DNA from: Holophagaceae bacterium
GTDB taxonomy: Bacteria > Acidobacteriota > Holophagae > Holophagales > Holophagaceae
Direction: 5' to 3'
DNA length: 6,193 nucleotides
Assembly: GCA_025355915.1 (NCBI GenBank)
Contig: JANXYT010000326.1
Coordinates: 1 to 6,193, forward strand
Made by a program: the position numbers and the translations under genes. Positions 1 through 5,582 of this stretch are shown here, in pieces. Each line of letters opens with the position of its first letter. Position 1 is the stretch's first letter. The notes below the pieces were generated by a model that made no database searches, was not told the DNA's origin, and was given only the letters and a program-made list of their open reading frames with translations.

Positions 1-191
1 TGGATTTCTTCCTGCCCACGCCGGAGCTTGATGACCAGTTCGTGAAGGAAGCCAAGAAGGCCGACATGGTGGGCCTGAAGGGTTACCGCGACATCGGCGG
101 CATCCGCGTCAGCACCTATAACGCCGTCACCGTGGACAACGTAAAGACGCTGGTGGACTTCATGGAGCAGTTCGTCAAGACCAACGGCTGA
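1..191 (+). CDS. serC: Phosphoserine aminotransferase, C-terminal fragment
   Basis: This is the last 62 residues of a gene cut by the left window edge; the first complete codon starts at base 3 and the stop is TGA at 189-191. SerC is a pyridoxal-phosphate enzyme that converts 3-phosphohydroxypyruvate and glutamate to phosphoserine in serine biosynthesis. The visible tail reads [19 protein letters not shown], then [11 protein letters not shown]. This matches the SerC C-terminus, where the family has G-H/Y-R-x-x-G-G-x-R-x-S-x-Y-N-A followed by a helix of the type VxxLxxFMxxF. The catalytic lysine lies in the missing part, so activity cannot be judged. No gene follows in the same operon: the next gene is preceded by a long hairpin repeat. 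Related class V aminotransferases are the main alternative, but the GGxRxSxYNA block favours SerC. Confidence 0.88.
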   Translation, partial: DFFLPTPELDDQFVKEAKKADMVGLKGYRDIGGIRVSTYNAVTVDNVKTLVDFMEQFVKTNG

Positions 192-226
192 GCTCGTTCA
201 AGCACTCAAAAAAAAAAGATAAGATA

Positions 227-296
227 CACCACGAAGACACGAAGAAGAGAAGAAAGACAAATCTGTCCTTCTTCTTTACTTCGTGTCTTCGTGGTG
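227..296. repeat. Long imperfect palindrome between serC and the next gene
   Basis: Bases 227-244 (CACCACGAAGACACGAAG) are the exact reverse complement of 279-296, an 18-base perfect arm. Pairing continues inward with a few mismatches through runs such as GAGAAGAA/TTCTTC, so almost the whole 70 bases can form one hairpin. Each arm is built of degenerate eight-base units resembling ACGAAGAC/ACGAAGAA. It lies in the gap after serC and may act as a transcript-end hairpin for it, but no clean U-run follows on the + strand. On the opposite strand it is followed by a T-run (complement of the A-run at 208-217). The pattern looks like a dispersed intergenic palindromic repeat family, which cannot be confirmed from one window. 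Confidence 0.85.
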
Positions 297-375
297 AATC
301 CGTTTCTTTGGCTCCATCATGTCTCCGCCGATGACATGCCAGGGCCCCGTGCGGCCCCCAGCCTGCCTGTCCCCC

Positions 376-2070
376 ATGGAAACCTCCCCCACCACGCTTG
401 ATCGCCTCAAAAAGCTGGCCGCCGCTGAAACGGTGCCCCTGGAAGCCATCGGCCGCGAGGGGTTGGAGGAGCTCCTCGCCTGCGGCCTCATCCAGAAGGA
501 CGCGCGCCCCAAGCAGGCCAGCCTGGAAGGCCGCTATGAAGCCCTGCAGGAGACCCATCGGAAGCTCATCGAGGCCAAGGGCTGCGCGGACCGCCTGCAG
601 CACCGGAGGGCGCCGAAGTCCCGCCTGGCGGGCCTGTTCCCCCTCGGCGCTCCGGCGGGCCCGGGTCCCGACGACCCGGATGCCGTCCAGCTCATCCGCC
701 TCCTGGAGCTCCTGAAGCTCCAGGTGCGGGGCGTGCAGGCCCCCCAGGACGCCCTGCCGCACCTGGACCGCATCCAGGACTACCTCCAGGTGGAACGGCG
801 GGAATGCCTGGACCGCCTGGCCGCCACGGACCGGGAGCTCGACCAGGTCCAGAAAGAGGTCCCTCCAGGCACCCAGGTGGAGGGCGAGGGGTACTTCCGG
901 CTCACCCCCGCCGGTGAAGCGGCCCTGCCCGAAGCCCCGGTGATCGAGCTGCTGGATGCGTCCCTGCAGACTGCCTTCGGAGCCAGCCATCGCGGCGGGA
1001 GTTTCCCGCATTTCAAGGAGGATCCTTCGGGCCTCCTGACCCTGCTCGTGGACCGCATGGCCCGCGGCGAGCGCCCCTCCACCATCGTGGGCGAGTACGA
1101 GGACCTGCTGAGTGTCTTCGACCGGATCCCCCTCTACGCGGAGCTGCATCCCCTCCGGGCGAAGATCGGGTTCCTCGTGCGTCTGCTCCGCACGTCCCGG
1201 GAGGAGCCCAAACGAGCCTACCTCTGGTGCAGCCGCGAGCGCCTGAGTGCCGCCATGCATCGCATGCAGGGCCTGTTGCCTGCCACCGTCGCCTCCTCGG
1301 GCTGGCGCTTGCCCTATGCCGTGGATTTTTTCTTGGCGGATGGCGGCCTGATCGCAGACGAGGAGCAGGTGGAGCAGCGGATCCGCCTCTACGAGGCCGT
1401 CCACCGGGTCCAATCCGATTTATTGCAGGACCTCCGCATCCGCGACGGCCAGTTCTTCCGCCTGGCCCTCGTCCTCACCCACGCGGCCCGGGTCCGCAAT
1501 TTCGCGCCGGGCATCCTCATGGACCGGTTCATCCGCCAGGCCCTGGAAGCCGTGCTGGAGGCGGCCAAGGCCGCCCCCTACGACCTGGGCGACCGGGGCA
1601 CCACCCTGATCTTCGGCACCCACCTGGCCCACGCCGCGGGGTTCGTGAAGGCGCGGGTCCAAGGCCCCATCGAGGCGTTTGCTGCCATCCATAGCCGGTT
1701 CCGGGACGGCGATTCCGCCACCCGCGTGTCCGTCCAGGTGCTGCTCCACATCTTCGCCACCCTCGATCGCCTGGAACGCCTGGGGGCACCGCTCTCCCTC
1801 GAGGTCTACGCCGGTCTCTTCGATCGCATCCGCAAGCGCCTCCGCCAGCACAAGGCCGCCTCCCGGGTCTTCAGCACCGCCCAGATCAAGGCGGGGGACG
1901 AAGCCGCCCTCGCTTCCAACCTGTGCGCCCAGGTCTGCTTCCTCGACCTGAAGCTGGGAGCCCCAGGCCCGTACCACGCCGACGCCGGACTGGCGGGCCT
2001 CTATGAGGACCGAATCCCGGGCCGGCCACCCCTGCTGGGCTCCCTCTTTGGAACCCTGTTGCTGATTTGA
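376..2070 (+). CDS. Uncharacterised helical protein, about 564 residues
   Basis: I do not recognise a family. The frame is open from an in-frame stop at 295-297, and third codon positions are strongly GC-rich, so it is a real gene. ATG codons at 319, 331 and 376 are possible. I prefer 376 because the 19 extra residues from 319 are proline- and cysteine-rich and unlike the rest; no start has a clear ribosome binding site. The protein looks soluble, with no signal peptide or membrane segment. Residues about 100-150 are leucine- and charge-rich and helical, possibly coiled coil. About 160-174 reads YFRLTPAGEAAL, like the wing end of a winged-helix domain, but no full helix-turn-helix is evident. 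The C-terminal two thirds are amphipathic helices with many Arg/Leu repeats, possibly an alpha-solenoid. It converges on the acyltransferase gene and has no obvious partner. Confidence 0.75.
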   Translation: METSPTTLDRLKKLAAAETVPLEAIGREGLEELLACGLIQKDARPKQASLEGRYEALQETHRKLIEAKGCADRLQHRRAPKSRLAGLFPLGAPAGPGPDDPDAVQLIRLLELLKLQVRGVQAPQDALPHLDRIQDYLQVERRECLDRLAATDRELDQVQKEVPPGTQVEGEGYFRLTPAGEAALPEAPVIELLDASLQTAFGASHRGGSFPHFKEDPSGLLTLLVDRMARGERPSTIVGEYEDLLSVFDRIPLYAELHPLRAKIGFLVRLLRTSREEPKRAYLWCSRERLSAAMHRMQGLLPATVASSGWRLPYAVDFFLADGGLIADEEQVEQRIRLYEAVHRVQSDLLQDLRIRDGQFFRLALVLTHAARVRNFAPGILMDRFIRQALEAVLEAAKAAPYDLGDRGTTLIFGTHLAHAAGFVKARVQGPIEAFAAIHSRFRDGDSATRVSVQVLLHIFATLDRLERLGAPLSLEVYAGLFDRIRKRLRQHKAASRVFSTAQIKAGDEAALASNLCAQVCFLDLKLGAPGPYHADAGLAGLYEDRIPGRPPLLGSLFGTLLLI

Positions 2071-2114
2071 CCGGGATCCGGGGCAGAACGAACAGCGGAG
2101 CCCAGCGCGGCCCG

Positions 2115-2133
2115 GGGTTCCATGCTTGAACCC
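2115..2133. terminator. Weak hairpin between convergent genes
   Basis: GGGTTC (2115-2120) and GAACCC (2128-2133) can pair around a 7-base loop in the 70-base gap between two convergent genes, where a shared terminator would be expected. There is no T-run on either side, so an intrinsic terminator is only a weak possibility. Confidence 0.2.
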
Positions 2134-2140
2134 ACCCGCG

Positions 2141-3031
2141 TCACGCCGCGGCCGGATTCCGGAGTGACAGGACGATCTCCTCGATGCGGGCGTCCTTCTC
2201 GGTCCACATGGCCCGCACCCATTCCTGCATGCGGGCGCGGAAGGCGGGGTCGCCCTCGTAATCGCCGCCCAGCAGATCTTTCGGGATCTCCAGTTCGCGC
2301 ACCCGCACCACCACCTGCTTCACCTTGCCCGAGAGCAGATCCCAGAAGGTGGGCACACCGCCCGGGTAGACGATGGTGACGTCCAGCAGCGCGTCGAAGC
2401 GCTCGCCCATGGCGCTGAGGGCCGTGGCCAGGCCGCCCACCTTGGGTTTCAACAGGTGCCGGTAGGGCGACAGCTGCGCATCGTGCTTGGCGCGGCTGAA
2501 GCGGGTGCCCTCCAGGAAGTTCATCACCGAGGTGGGGATCTGGCGGAACTTCTCGCAGGCCCGGCGGGCGGTGGCCAGATCCGCCGAGCGGCTGCCGGTG
2601 CGCCGTTTCATGAAGGGGAAATCCAGGGCCCACCAGGCCAGGCCCATCACGGGCACATAGAGCAGCTGGCGCTTGAGGAAGAACTTCAGGAAGGGCACGC
2701 GGCGGTGGAACACCTTCTGCAGCACCAGGATGTCCACCCAGCTCTGGTGGTTGCTGCTCACCAGGTACCAGCCCTTGCGGCGCAGGCCCTCGAGCCCGGC
2801 CACATCCCACCGGGTACGCCGGACCAGCGCCATCCACCAGCCATTCACGGCGATCCAGCGCTCGGCCAAAGCATTGAGGAGCCGGTCCGCGCCCCGCCGC
2901 ACCGCTCCGAAGGGCAGCGCCAGCTTCACCAGCGCCACGGGGATCAGGCTCGAACAGATCACCACGGAATTCATCGCCAGCACCAACGTGGCGAAGCTCC
3001 CCTTGAGGGCGTACCAAACTTTCCTGACCAT
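2141..3031 (-). CDS. Lysophospholipid acyltransferase, YihG/PlsC type
   Basis: A 296-residue protein of the PlsC-like glycerolipid acyltransferase family. It transfers an acyl chain to a lysophospholipid, most likely 1-acylglycerol-3-phosphate, at the inner membrane during phospholipid synthesis. The HX4D catalytic motif is NHQSWVD with H95 and D100. Block II is the segment RQLLYVPVMGLAWW at about 121-134. Block III is FLEGTR at 172-177, which binds the phosphate. VYPGG at 221-225 is the last block. Residues about 10-40 are hydrophobic and should anchor the protein in the membrane. NHQSWVDI, the FLEGTRF block and the length near 300 resemble E. coli YihG more than PlsC. The start ATG at 3029-3031 is followed at once by the expected Lys/Arg-flanked membrane segment; the upstream ribosome binding site is poor. 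It is divergent from the SHOCT-domain gene, with 95 bases between them. The exact lipid substrate is inferred. Confidence 0.93.
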   Translation of the reverse strand: MVRKVWYALKGSFATLVLAMNSVVICSSLIPVALVKLALPFGAVRRGADRLLNALAERWIAVNGWWMALVRRTRWDVAGLEGLRRKGWYLVSSNHQSWVDILVLQKVFHRRVPFLKFFLKRQLLYVPVMGLAWWALDFPFMKRRTGSRSADLATARRACEKFRQIPTSVMNFLEGTRFSRAKHDAQLSPYRHLLKPKVGGLATALSAMGERFDALLDVTIVYPGGVPTFWDLLSGKVKQVVVRVRELEIPKDLLGGDYEGDPAFRARMQEWVRAMWTEKDARIEEIVLSLRNPAAA

Positions 3032-3073
3032 CGCCCATCCCCAACCCGGCCCCGCAGTGCCGACCCGCCAGAA

Positions 3074-3121
3074 TAACGGAGGGTTCGGGGGGCCGCTATG
3101 CTGGACCCTTCACCTCAGGAG
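3074..3121 (+). promoter_or_regulatory. Candidate promoter and ribosome binding site for the SHOCT-domain gene
   Basis: A -10-like TATGCT lies at 3097-3102 in the divergent intergenic region, about 25 bases before the start codon. The matching -35 position (3074-3079, TAACGG) is poor. AGGAG at 3117-3121, five bases before ATG 3127, is a good ribosome binding site and supports that start. The promoter part is tentative; the ribosome binding site is firm. Confidence 0.4.
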
Positions 3122-3126
3122 TCCCC

Positions 3127-3903
3127 ATGCCCCGGACGGGATGGAAGCTGCGATCCCTTGCCCTGCTCCTGCTCATGGTCGCCGTTTCCATGGCCCCGGC
3201 CGCCGAGCCGGGCCAGACCCAGTGGCGCCTCGCCACCTTCACCTGGGTGAAGCGCGTTCCCGCCGAACCCGGCGCCGCCGCCAACGCGCACCCCGCCGCC
3301 CTGACCGACGCGGCCCTCGTCACGGCCCTCGGCCCGGTCCAGGTTTCCCTGGAGGGTCAGACCATCCCCCTCTTCGCCCCGGACGAGTTGGCGGGTCTCG
3401 CCAAGGCCCTGCGCGAGGCGTTCGCCCTGGCCCAGCCCGGCGACGATCTCATCCTCCTCAGCAGCCACCGGCGCGGCGGCCGGTTCATGGACCAGCCCCA
3501 GGGCCTCACCGCGCGGCTCTTCGTGCGGGACGGCGCCTTGAACCTGATCGTCCACGATGCCCGGCTGGATTTCATGGACCGCTATTCCGGGGACCGCACC
3601 CTGCCCACCTTCGCCTACGGCTCCAGGAAGGAGGCCTCCGGCCTCAGCCTCCAGTCCCCCGGCGCCACACGCCTGCGCAGCGACTGGCTGGCCCTCCCGC
3701 TGGTGGCGCCGCCCCCGGTGGCGGCTTCCACTCCCGCCCCAGCCGCTCCGAAAATCACCCCCGAGGCCTCCACCGCCCGGGACGCCGCTTTCTATGAAGC
3801 CCAGGCCCAGCGGCTCAAGGCCCTCAAGCGCCTGCGCGATGAGAACCTCATCTCAGACGCCGAGTACCAGGAAAAGCGCGATGCCATCCTGAAGACGCTG
3901 TAG
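3127..3903 (+). CDS. Exported protein with C-terminal SHOCT-like domain
   Basis: A 258-residue protein. Residues 1-25 form a signal peptide: K7 and R9, then a hydrophobic core LALLLLMVAV, then a signal peptidase I-type site near APA|A at 23-26. There is no lipobox cysteine. The middle part (about 30-190) is a beta-rich domain I do not recognise. Residues about 190-218 are a Pro/Ala-rich linker. The last 38 or so residues (RLKALKRLRDENLISDAEYQ and the following KR...ILKTL) match the SHOCT pattern: a short helix with LxxLkxLrdegxIsdaEyexkKaxiL. SHOCT is a small C-terminal module thought to support oligomerisation or protein contacts. The function of the whole protein is unknown. The start is fixed by AGGAG five bases upstream. 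It appears to be a single-gene unit, bounded downstream by a long inverted repeat. Confidence 0.86.
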   Translation: MPRTGWKLRSLALLLLMVAVSMAPAAEPGQTQWRLATFTWVKRVPAEPGAAANAHPAALTDAALVTALGPVQVSLEGQTIPLFAPDELAGLAKALREAFALAQPGDDLILLSSHRRGGRFMDQPQGLTARLFVRDGALNLIVHDARLDFMDRYSGDRTLPTFAYGSRKEASGLSLQSPGATRLRSDWLALPLVAPPPVAASTPAPAAPKITPEASTARDAAFYEAQAQRLKALKRLRDENLISDAEYQEKRDAILKTL

Positions 3904-3910
3904 GGGCGAA

Positions 3911-4077
3911 AGACGCTGGTCGCGGAAGGCGCAGAACATCACAGAAAAGCGCGGAATCCAATCCAAGGGTCAGTTCGACCGTGTTCTGGGTGTCCTTGCA
4001 TCGACGATCAGTGCAGGCTGATCAAGTATTATTCCTGTCTTCCGCGCAGCTTCCGTGCCTTCCGCGACCAGCCTCTT
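3911..4077. repeat. Second long inverted repeat, about 167 bases
   Basis: Bases 3915-3930 (GCTGGTCGCGGAAGGC) are the exact reverse complement of 4057-4072. Pairing extends outward through AAGA/TCTT with one mismatch, and inward through several more bases. A second paired block, GCGCGGAA 3949-3956 with TTCCGCGC 4040-4047, sits inside, so the 183-base gap can fold into one long imperfect hairpin with a loop of about 80 bases. The arms again consist of degenerate eight-base units (GCGGAAGG, CGCAGAAC), a construction like that of the repeat at 227-296. It lies between two convergent genes (3127-3903 and 4087-4458), where it could stop transcription from both sides. No protein-coding frame is supported here. 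Confidence 0.82.
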
Positions 4078-4086
4078 GGGTCTTCG

Positions 4087-4458
4087 TCAACCCCAGCCCA
4101 GCTCCTCCAGCCGGTCCTCGTCGATGCCGAAGTGGTGGGCGATCTCGTGGATGACGGTGGTGGCGATCTCGTCCCGCAAGTCATCCTCGTTCTCGCAGTC
4201 CTCCAGCAGCGGACCGCGGTAGATGGTGATGCGGGGCGGCAGTTCGCCGGACTGCGGCGGCCCCTCCGTCAGGGCATGCCCCGAATAGAGGCCATAGAGC
4301 GTGTCGTCCTCGGGGAGGTCCAACTCCTGCAACAGGCTGTCCGGCGCCCACGCTTCGATGACCACCGGCACGCCGTCCAGGTAGGGCCGGAACTCCTCCG
4401 GGATCAGCGCCAGCGCCTCCTCCACCAGCTTGCGGAACGCGCGGTCGGATACGTGCAT
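4087..4458 (-). CDS. Minimal-zincin metallopeptidase family protein
   Basis: A 123-residue protein of the small zincin-like family (Pfam Zincin_1, formerly DUF1025). The zinc motif is HEIAHHFG: H104, E105 and H108, with acidic residues D113-E114-D115 following that could supply the third ligand. The N-terminal RAFRKLVEEALALIPEEF is the usual family opening, and the motif near the C-terminus followed by RLEELGWG is also typical. Length fits the family. No signal peptide is present, so it is cytoplasmic. Substrate and role are unknown for the family. The start is the ATG at 4456-4458, whose A is also the last base of the intI stop codon (TGATG). No good ribosome binding site precedes it inside intI, so translation is probably coupled to the integrase. 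A longer open frame upstream (to 4761) overlaps intI and is rejected. Confidence 0.92.
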   Translation of the reverse strand: MHVSDRAFRKLVEEALALIPEEFRPYLDGVPVVIEAWAPDSLLQELDLPEDDTLYGLYSGHALTEGPPQSGELPPRITIYRGPLLEDCENEDDLRDEIATTVIHEIAHHFGIDEDRLEELGWG

Positions 4459-5432
4459 CACAACCCGTCCAGGGGGCTCGTCACACCCCGTCCACCGCGG
4501 TTCAGCACGTGGGTGTAGATCATGGTCGTCTCCACGTCCTTGTGCCCCAACAGCTCCTGCACCGTGCGGATGTCGTAGCCTGCGCCCAGCAGGTGCGTCG
4601 CAAAGCTGTGGCGCAGCACGTGGGGCGTGACCAGCTTGACCATTTCGGCCATGCGCGCGGCCTTTCGCACGGCCTTCTGCACGCTTTCCGCGTGGAGGTG
4701 GTGGCGCCGTTCCGCGCCCGTGCGCGGATCCACCGAGCGCTCCGCCGAGGGGAAGACCCACTGCCAGCCCCAGGCCTTGGCCGCCCCCTTGAACTTTTCC
4801 GCCAAGGCATCGGGGAGCCAGACGTCGCCATGACCCGCAGCCAGGTCGCGGTCATGGAGACCCTTCACGTGCTTCAGGTGGGCGCGCAGGAGCGGGACGA
4901 GGCGCTCGGGCAGCATGGTGACCCGGTCCTTGTCGCCCTTGCCGCCGCGCACCACCACCTCCAGCGCATCGAAGTCCAGATCCTTCACCCGCAGGCGTAG
5001 CCCTTCCATCAGACGCAGCCCCGTGCCGTAGAGCAGCGAGGCCACCAAGCCCATCTGGCCCGACAATTGGTCCAGCAACGACCGCACCTCACCGGGCATG
5101 AGAACCACCGGCAACCGCCGCTTCTCTTTGGCCTGGGTGACGCCCTCAAGCCAGGGCAGATTGACCTCCAGTAGCTCCCGGTAGAGGAAGAGCAGCGCCG
5201 CCTTGGCCTGGTTCTGGGTCGAGGCCGACACCTTCCGATCCACCGCCAGGTGGGTGAGGAAGGCTTCCACCTCCAAGGCCCCCATATCCTTCGGGTGCCG
5301 CTTGCCGTGGAACAAGATGAAGCGACGCACCCAGGATTCGTAGGCCTCCTCCGTGCGAAGGCTGTAGTGCTTCAGCCGGAGCAGGGCCCGGAGTTGATCG
5401 AGCAGACGGGGTGGCTGGGAAGGGGTGTCCAT
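4458..5432 (-). CDS. intI: Integron integrase IntI, site-specific tyrosine recombinase
   Basis: A 324-residue tyrosine recombinase that would recombine attI with attC sites to capture and shuffle gene cassettes. The N-terminal SAM-like domain (about 8-95) contains [19 protein letters not shown]. The catalytic set is complete: R140, K165, H271, R274, H297 and nucleophile Y306 (MIYTHVL). Each lies exactly six residues before its IntI1 counterpart (146, 171, 277, 280, 303, 312), so spacing is preserved throughout. The IntI-specific insertion absent from XerC/XerD is present at about 206-230 and ends WGWQWVFPS. The tail [12 protein letters not shown] is also typical of IntI. An in-frame TAA 12 bases upstream (5442-5444) leaves ATG 5430-5432 as the natural start; ribosome binding is poor and the transcript may be nearly leaderless. 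The gene is divergent from the cassette, the usual integron layout. It appears intact and functional. Confidence 0.96.
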   Translation of the reverse strand: MDTPSQPPRLLDQLRALLRLKHYSLRTEEAYESWVRRFILFHGKRHPKDMGALEVEAFLTHLAVDRKVSASTQNQAKAALLFLYRELLEVNLPWLEGVTQAKEKRRLPVVLMPGEVRSLLDQLSGQMGLVASLLYGTGLRLMEGLRLRVKDLDFDALEVVVRGGKGDKDRVTMLPERLVPLLRAHLKHVKGLHDRDLAAGHGDVWLPDALAEKFKGAAKAWGWQWVFPSAERSVDPRTGAERRHHLHAESVQKAVRKAARMAEMVKLVTPHVLRHSFATHLLGAGYDIRTVQELLGHKDVETTMIYTHVLNRGGRGVTSPLDGL

Positions 5433-5438
5433 CCGCCC

Positions 5439-5481
5439 ATTTTAGGGCCGCCCTAATTCCCTTCACCCCATCCTTTTTCAA
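5439..5481 (-). promoter_or_regulatory. Candidate intI promoter elements
   Basis: On the minus strand TTGAAA (5481-5476) is a good -35, followed 17 bases later by a weak -10, AATTAG (5458-5453). A better -10, TAAAAT (5444-5439), lies only six bases before the start codon, which would give a leaderless messenger, but it has no -35 at normal spacing. Both are hypotheses from consensus matching only. Confidence 0.35.
5442..5456. promoter_or_regulatory. Perfect 15-base palindrome upstream of intI, operator candidate
   Basis: TTAGGGCCGCCCTAA has seven-base arms around one central base. It starts ten bases before the intI start codon and overlaps both candidate -10 elements, the expected place for a repressor site. 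In class 1 integrons and Vibrio, intI is repressed by LexA; this sequence does not resemble the E. coli LexA box, so the regulator is unknown. Its half-site GCCCTAA also resembles the left box of attI1, so it could instead be an integrase binding site. Confidence 0.5.
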
Positions 5482-5567
5482 TGTTTTTCTGGTAACCTCC
5501 CCCCATCATCCCCACCATGGGCGAACCACCCCCACCTCCCCCCGGTTCGCCTAATTCTTAGTTAGGC
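5482..5567 (+). other. attI: attI primary recombination site
   Basis: attI is where IntI inserts cassettes. The right box GTTAGGC (5561-5567) fits the GTTRRRY core; the crossover would fall between G5561 and T5562. With the left box GCCTAA (5549-5554) it forms an inverted simple site, GCCTAATTCTTAGTTAGGC, closely resembling the attI1 simple site as I remember it. Upstream, the exact direct repeat ACCTCCCCCC occurs at 5495-5504 and 5534-5543, and the inverted repeat GGCGAACC/GGTTCGCC at 5520-5527 and 5544-5551. These are candidates for the accessory integrase-binding repeats known in attI1. The core is about 130 bases from the intI start, a normal distance. The left boundary is approximate. 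Composition changes abruptly just past the core, as expected at an attI-cassette junction. Confidence 0.8.
5517..5561 (+). CDS. Possible 14-codon leader peptide spanning attI
   Basis: The frame encodes MGEPPPPPPGSPNS and its stop TAG ends on G5561, the first base of the recombination core. In class 1 integrons a short frame over attI1 (ORF-11) ends at the core and helps translation of cassettes that lack a ribosome binding site; this one sits in the same position. No ribosome binding site precedes it, and six consecutive prolines would slow ribosomes. The frame may be chance in a C-rich tract. Confidence 0.2.
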   Translation: MGEPPPPPPGSPNS

Positions 5568-5572
5568 TTCCC

Positions 5573-5577
5573 AGGAG
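5573..5577 (+). promoter_or_regulatory. Ribosome binding site of the cassette gene
   Basis: AGGAG lies five bases before ATG 5583 and inside the cassette, so the cassette brings its own translation signal. This fixes the start of the cassette gene. Confidence 0.85.
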
Positions 5578-5582
5578 ACTGT

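Noticed and set aside
208..217. A-run after serC as part of a serC terminator
   Set aside because: On the + strand it is an A-run before the hairpin, not a T-run after it; on the minus strand there is no gene reading into it.
319..375. Earlier start for the unknown 376-2070 gene
   Set aside because: The extra residues are proline- and cysteine-rich, look non-coding, and have no ribosome binding site; the choice is still uncertain.
175..1413. Open frame of 412 codons on the minus strand
   Set aside because: It lies opposite the 376-2070 gene, a common artefact of GC-rich codon bias; the protein is low-complexity Gly/Ala/Arg and runs through the palindromic repeat.
2001..3044. Open frame of 347 codons on the minus strand
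   Set aside because: It overlaps the acyltransferase in another frame; the acyltransferase has clear catalytic motifs and this one is Pro/Gly/Arg-rich with none.
4459..4761. Upstream extension of the metallopeptidase frame
   Set aside because: It overlaps the 3' end of intI, has Pro/Gly/Arg-rich composition unlike the family, and the family N-terminus begins at the ATG at 4458.
4458..5432. XerC/XerD or phage integrase identity for the recombinase
   Set aside because: The insertion ending WGWQWVFPS, the tail [12 protein letters not shown] and the constant six-residue offset from all IntI1 catalytic residues are specific to integron integrases.
5520..5567. Reading this stretch as an attC site
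   Set aside because: The inverted core pair GCCTAAT/GTTAGGC is only five bases apart, too close for the R''-L''-loop-L'-R' layout of attC; it fits an attI simple site.
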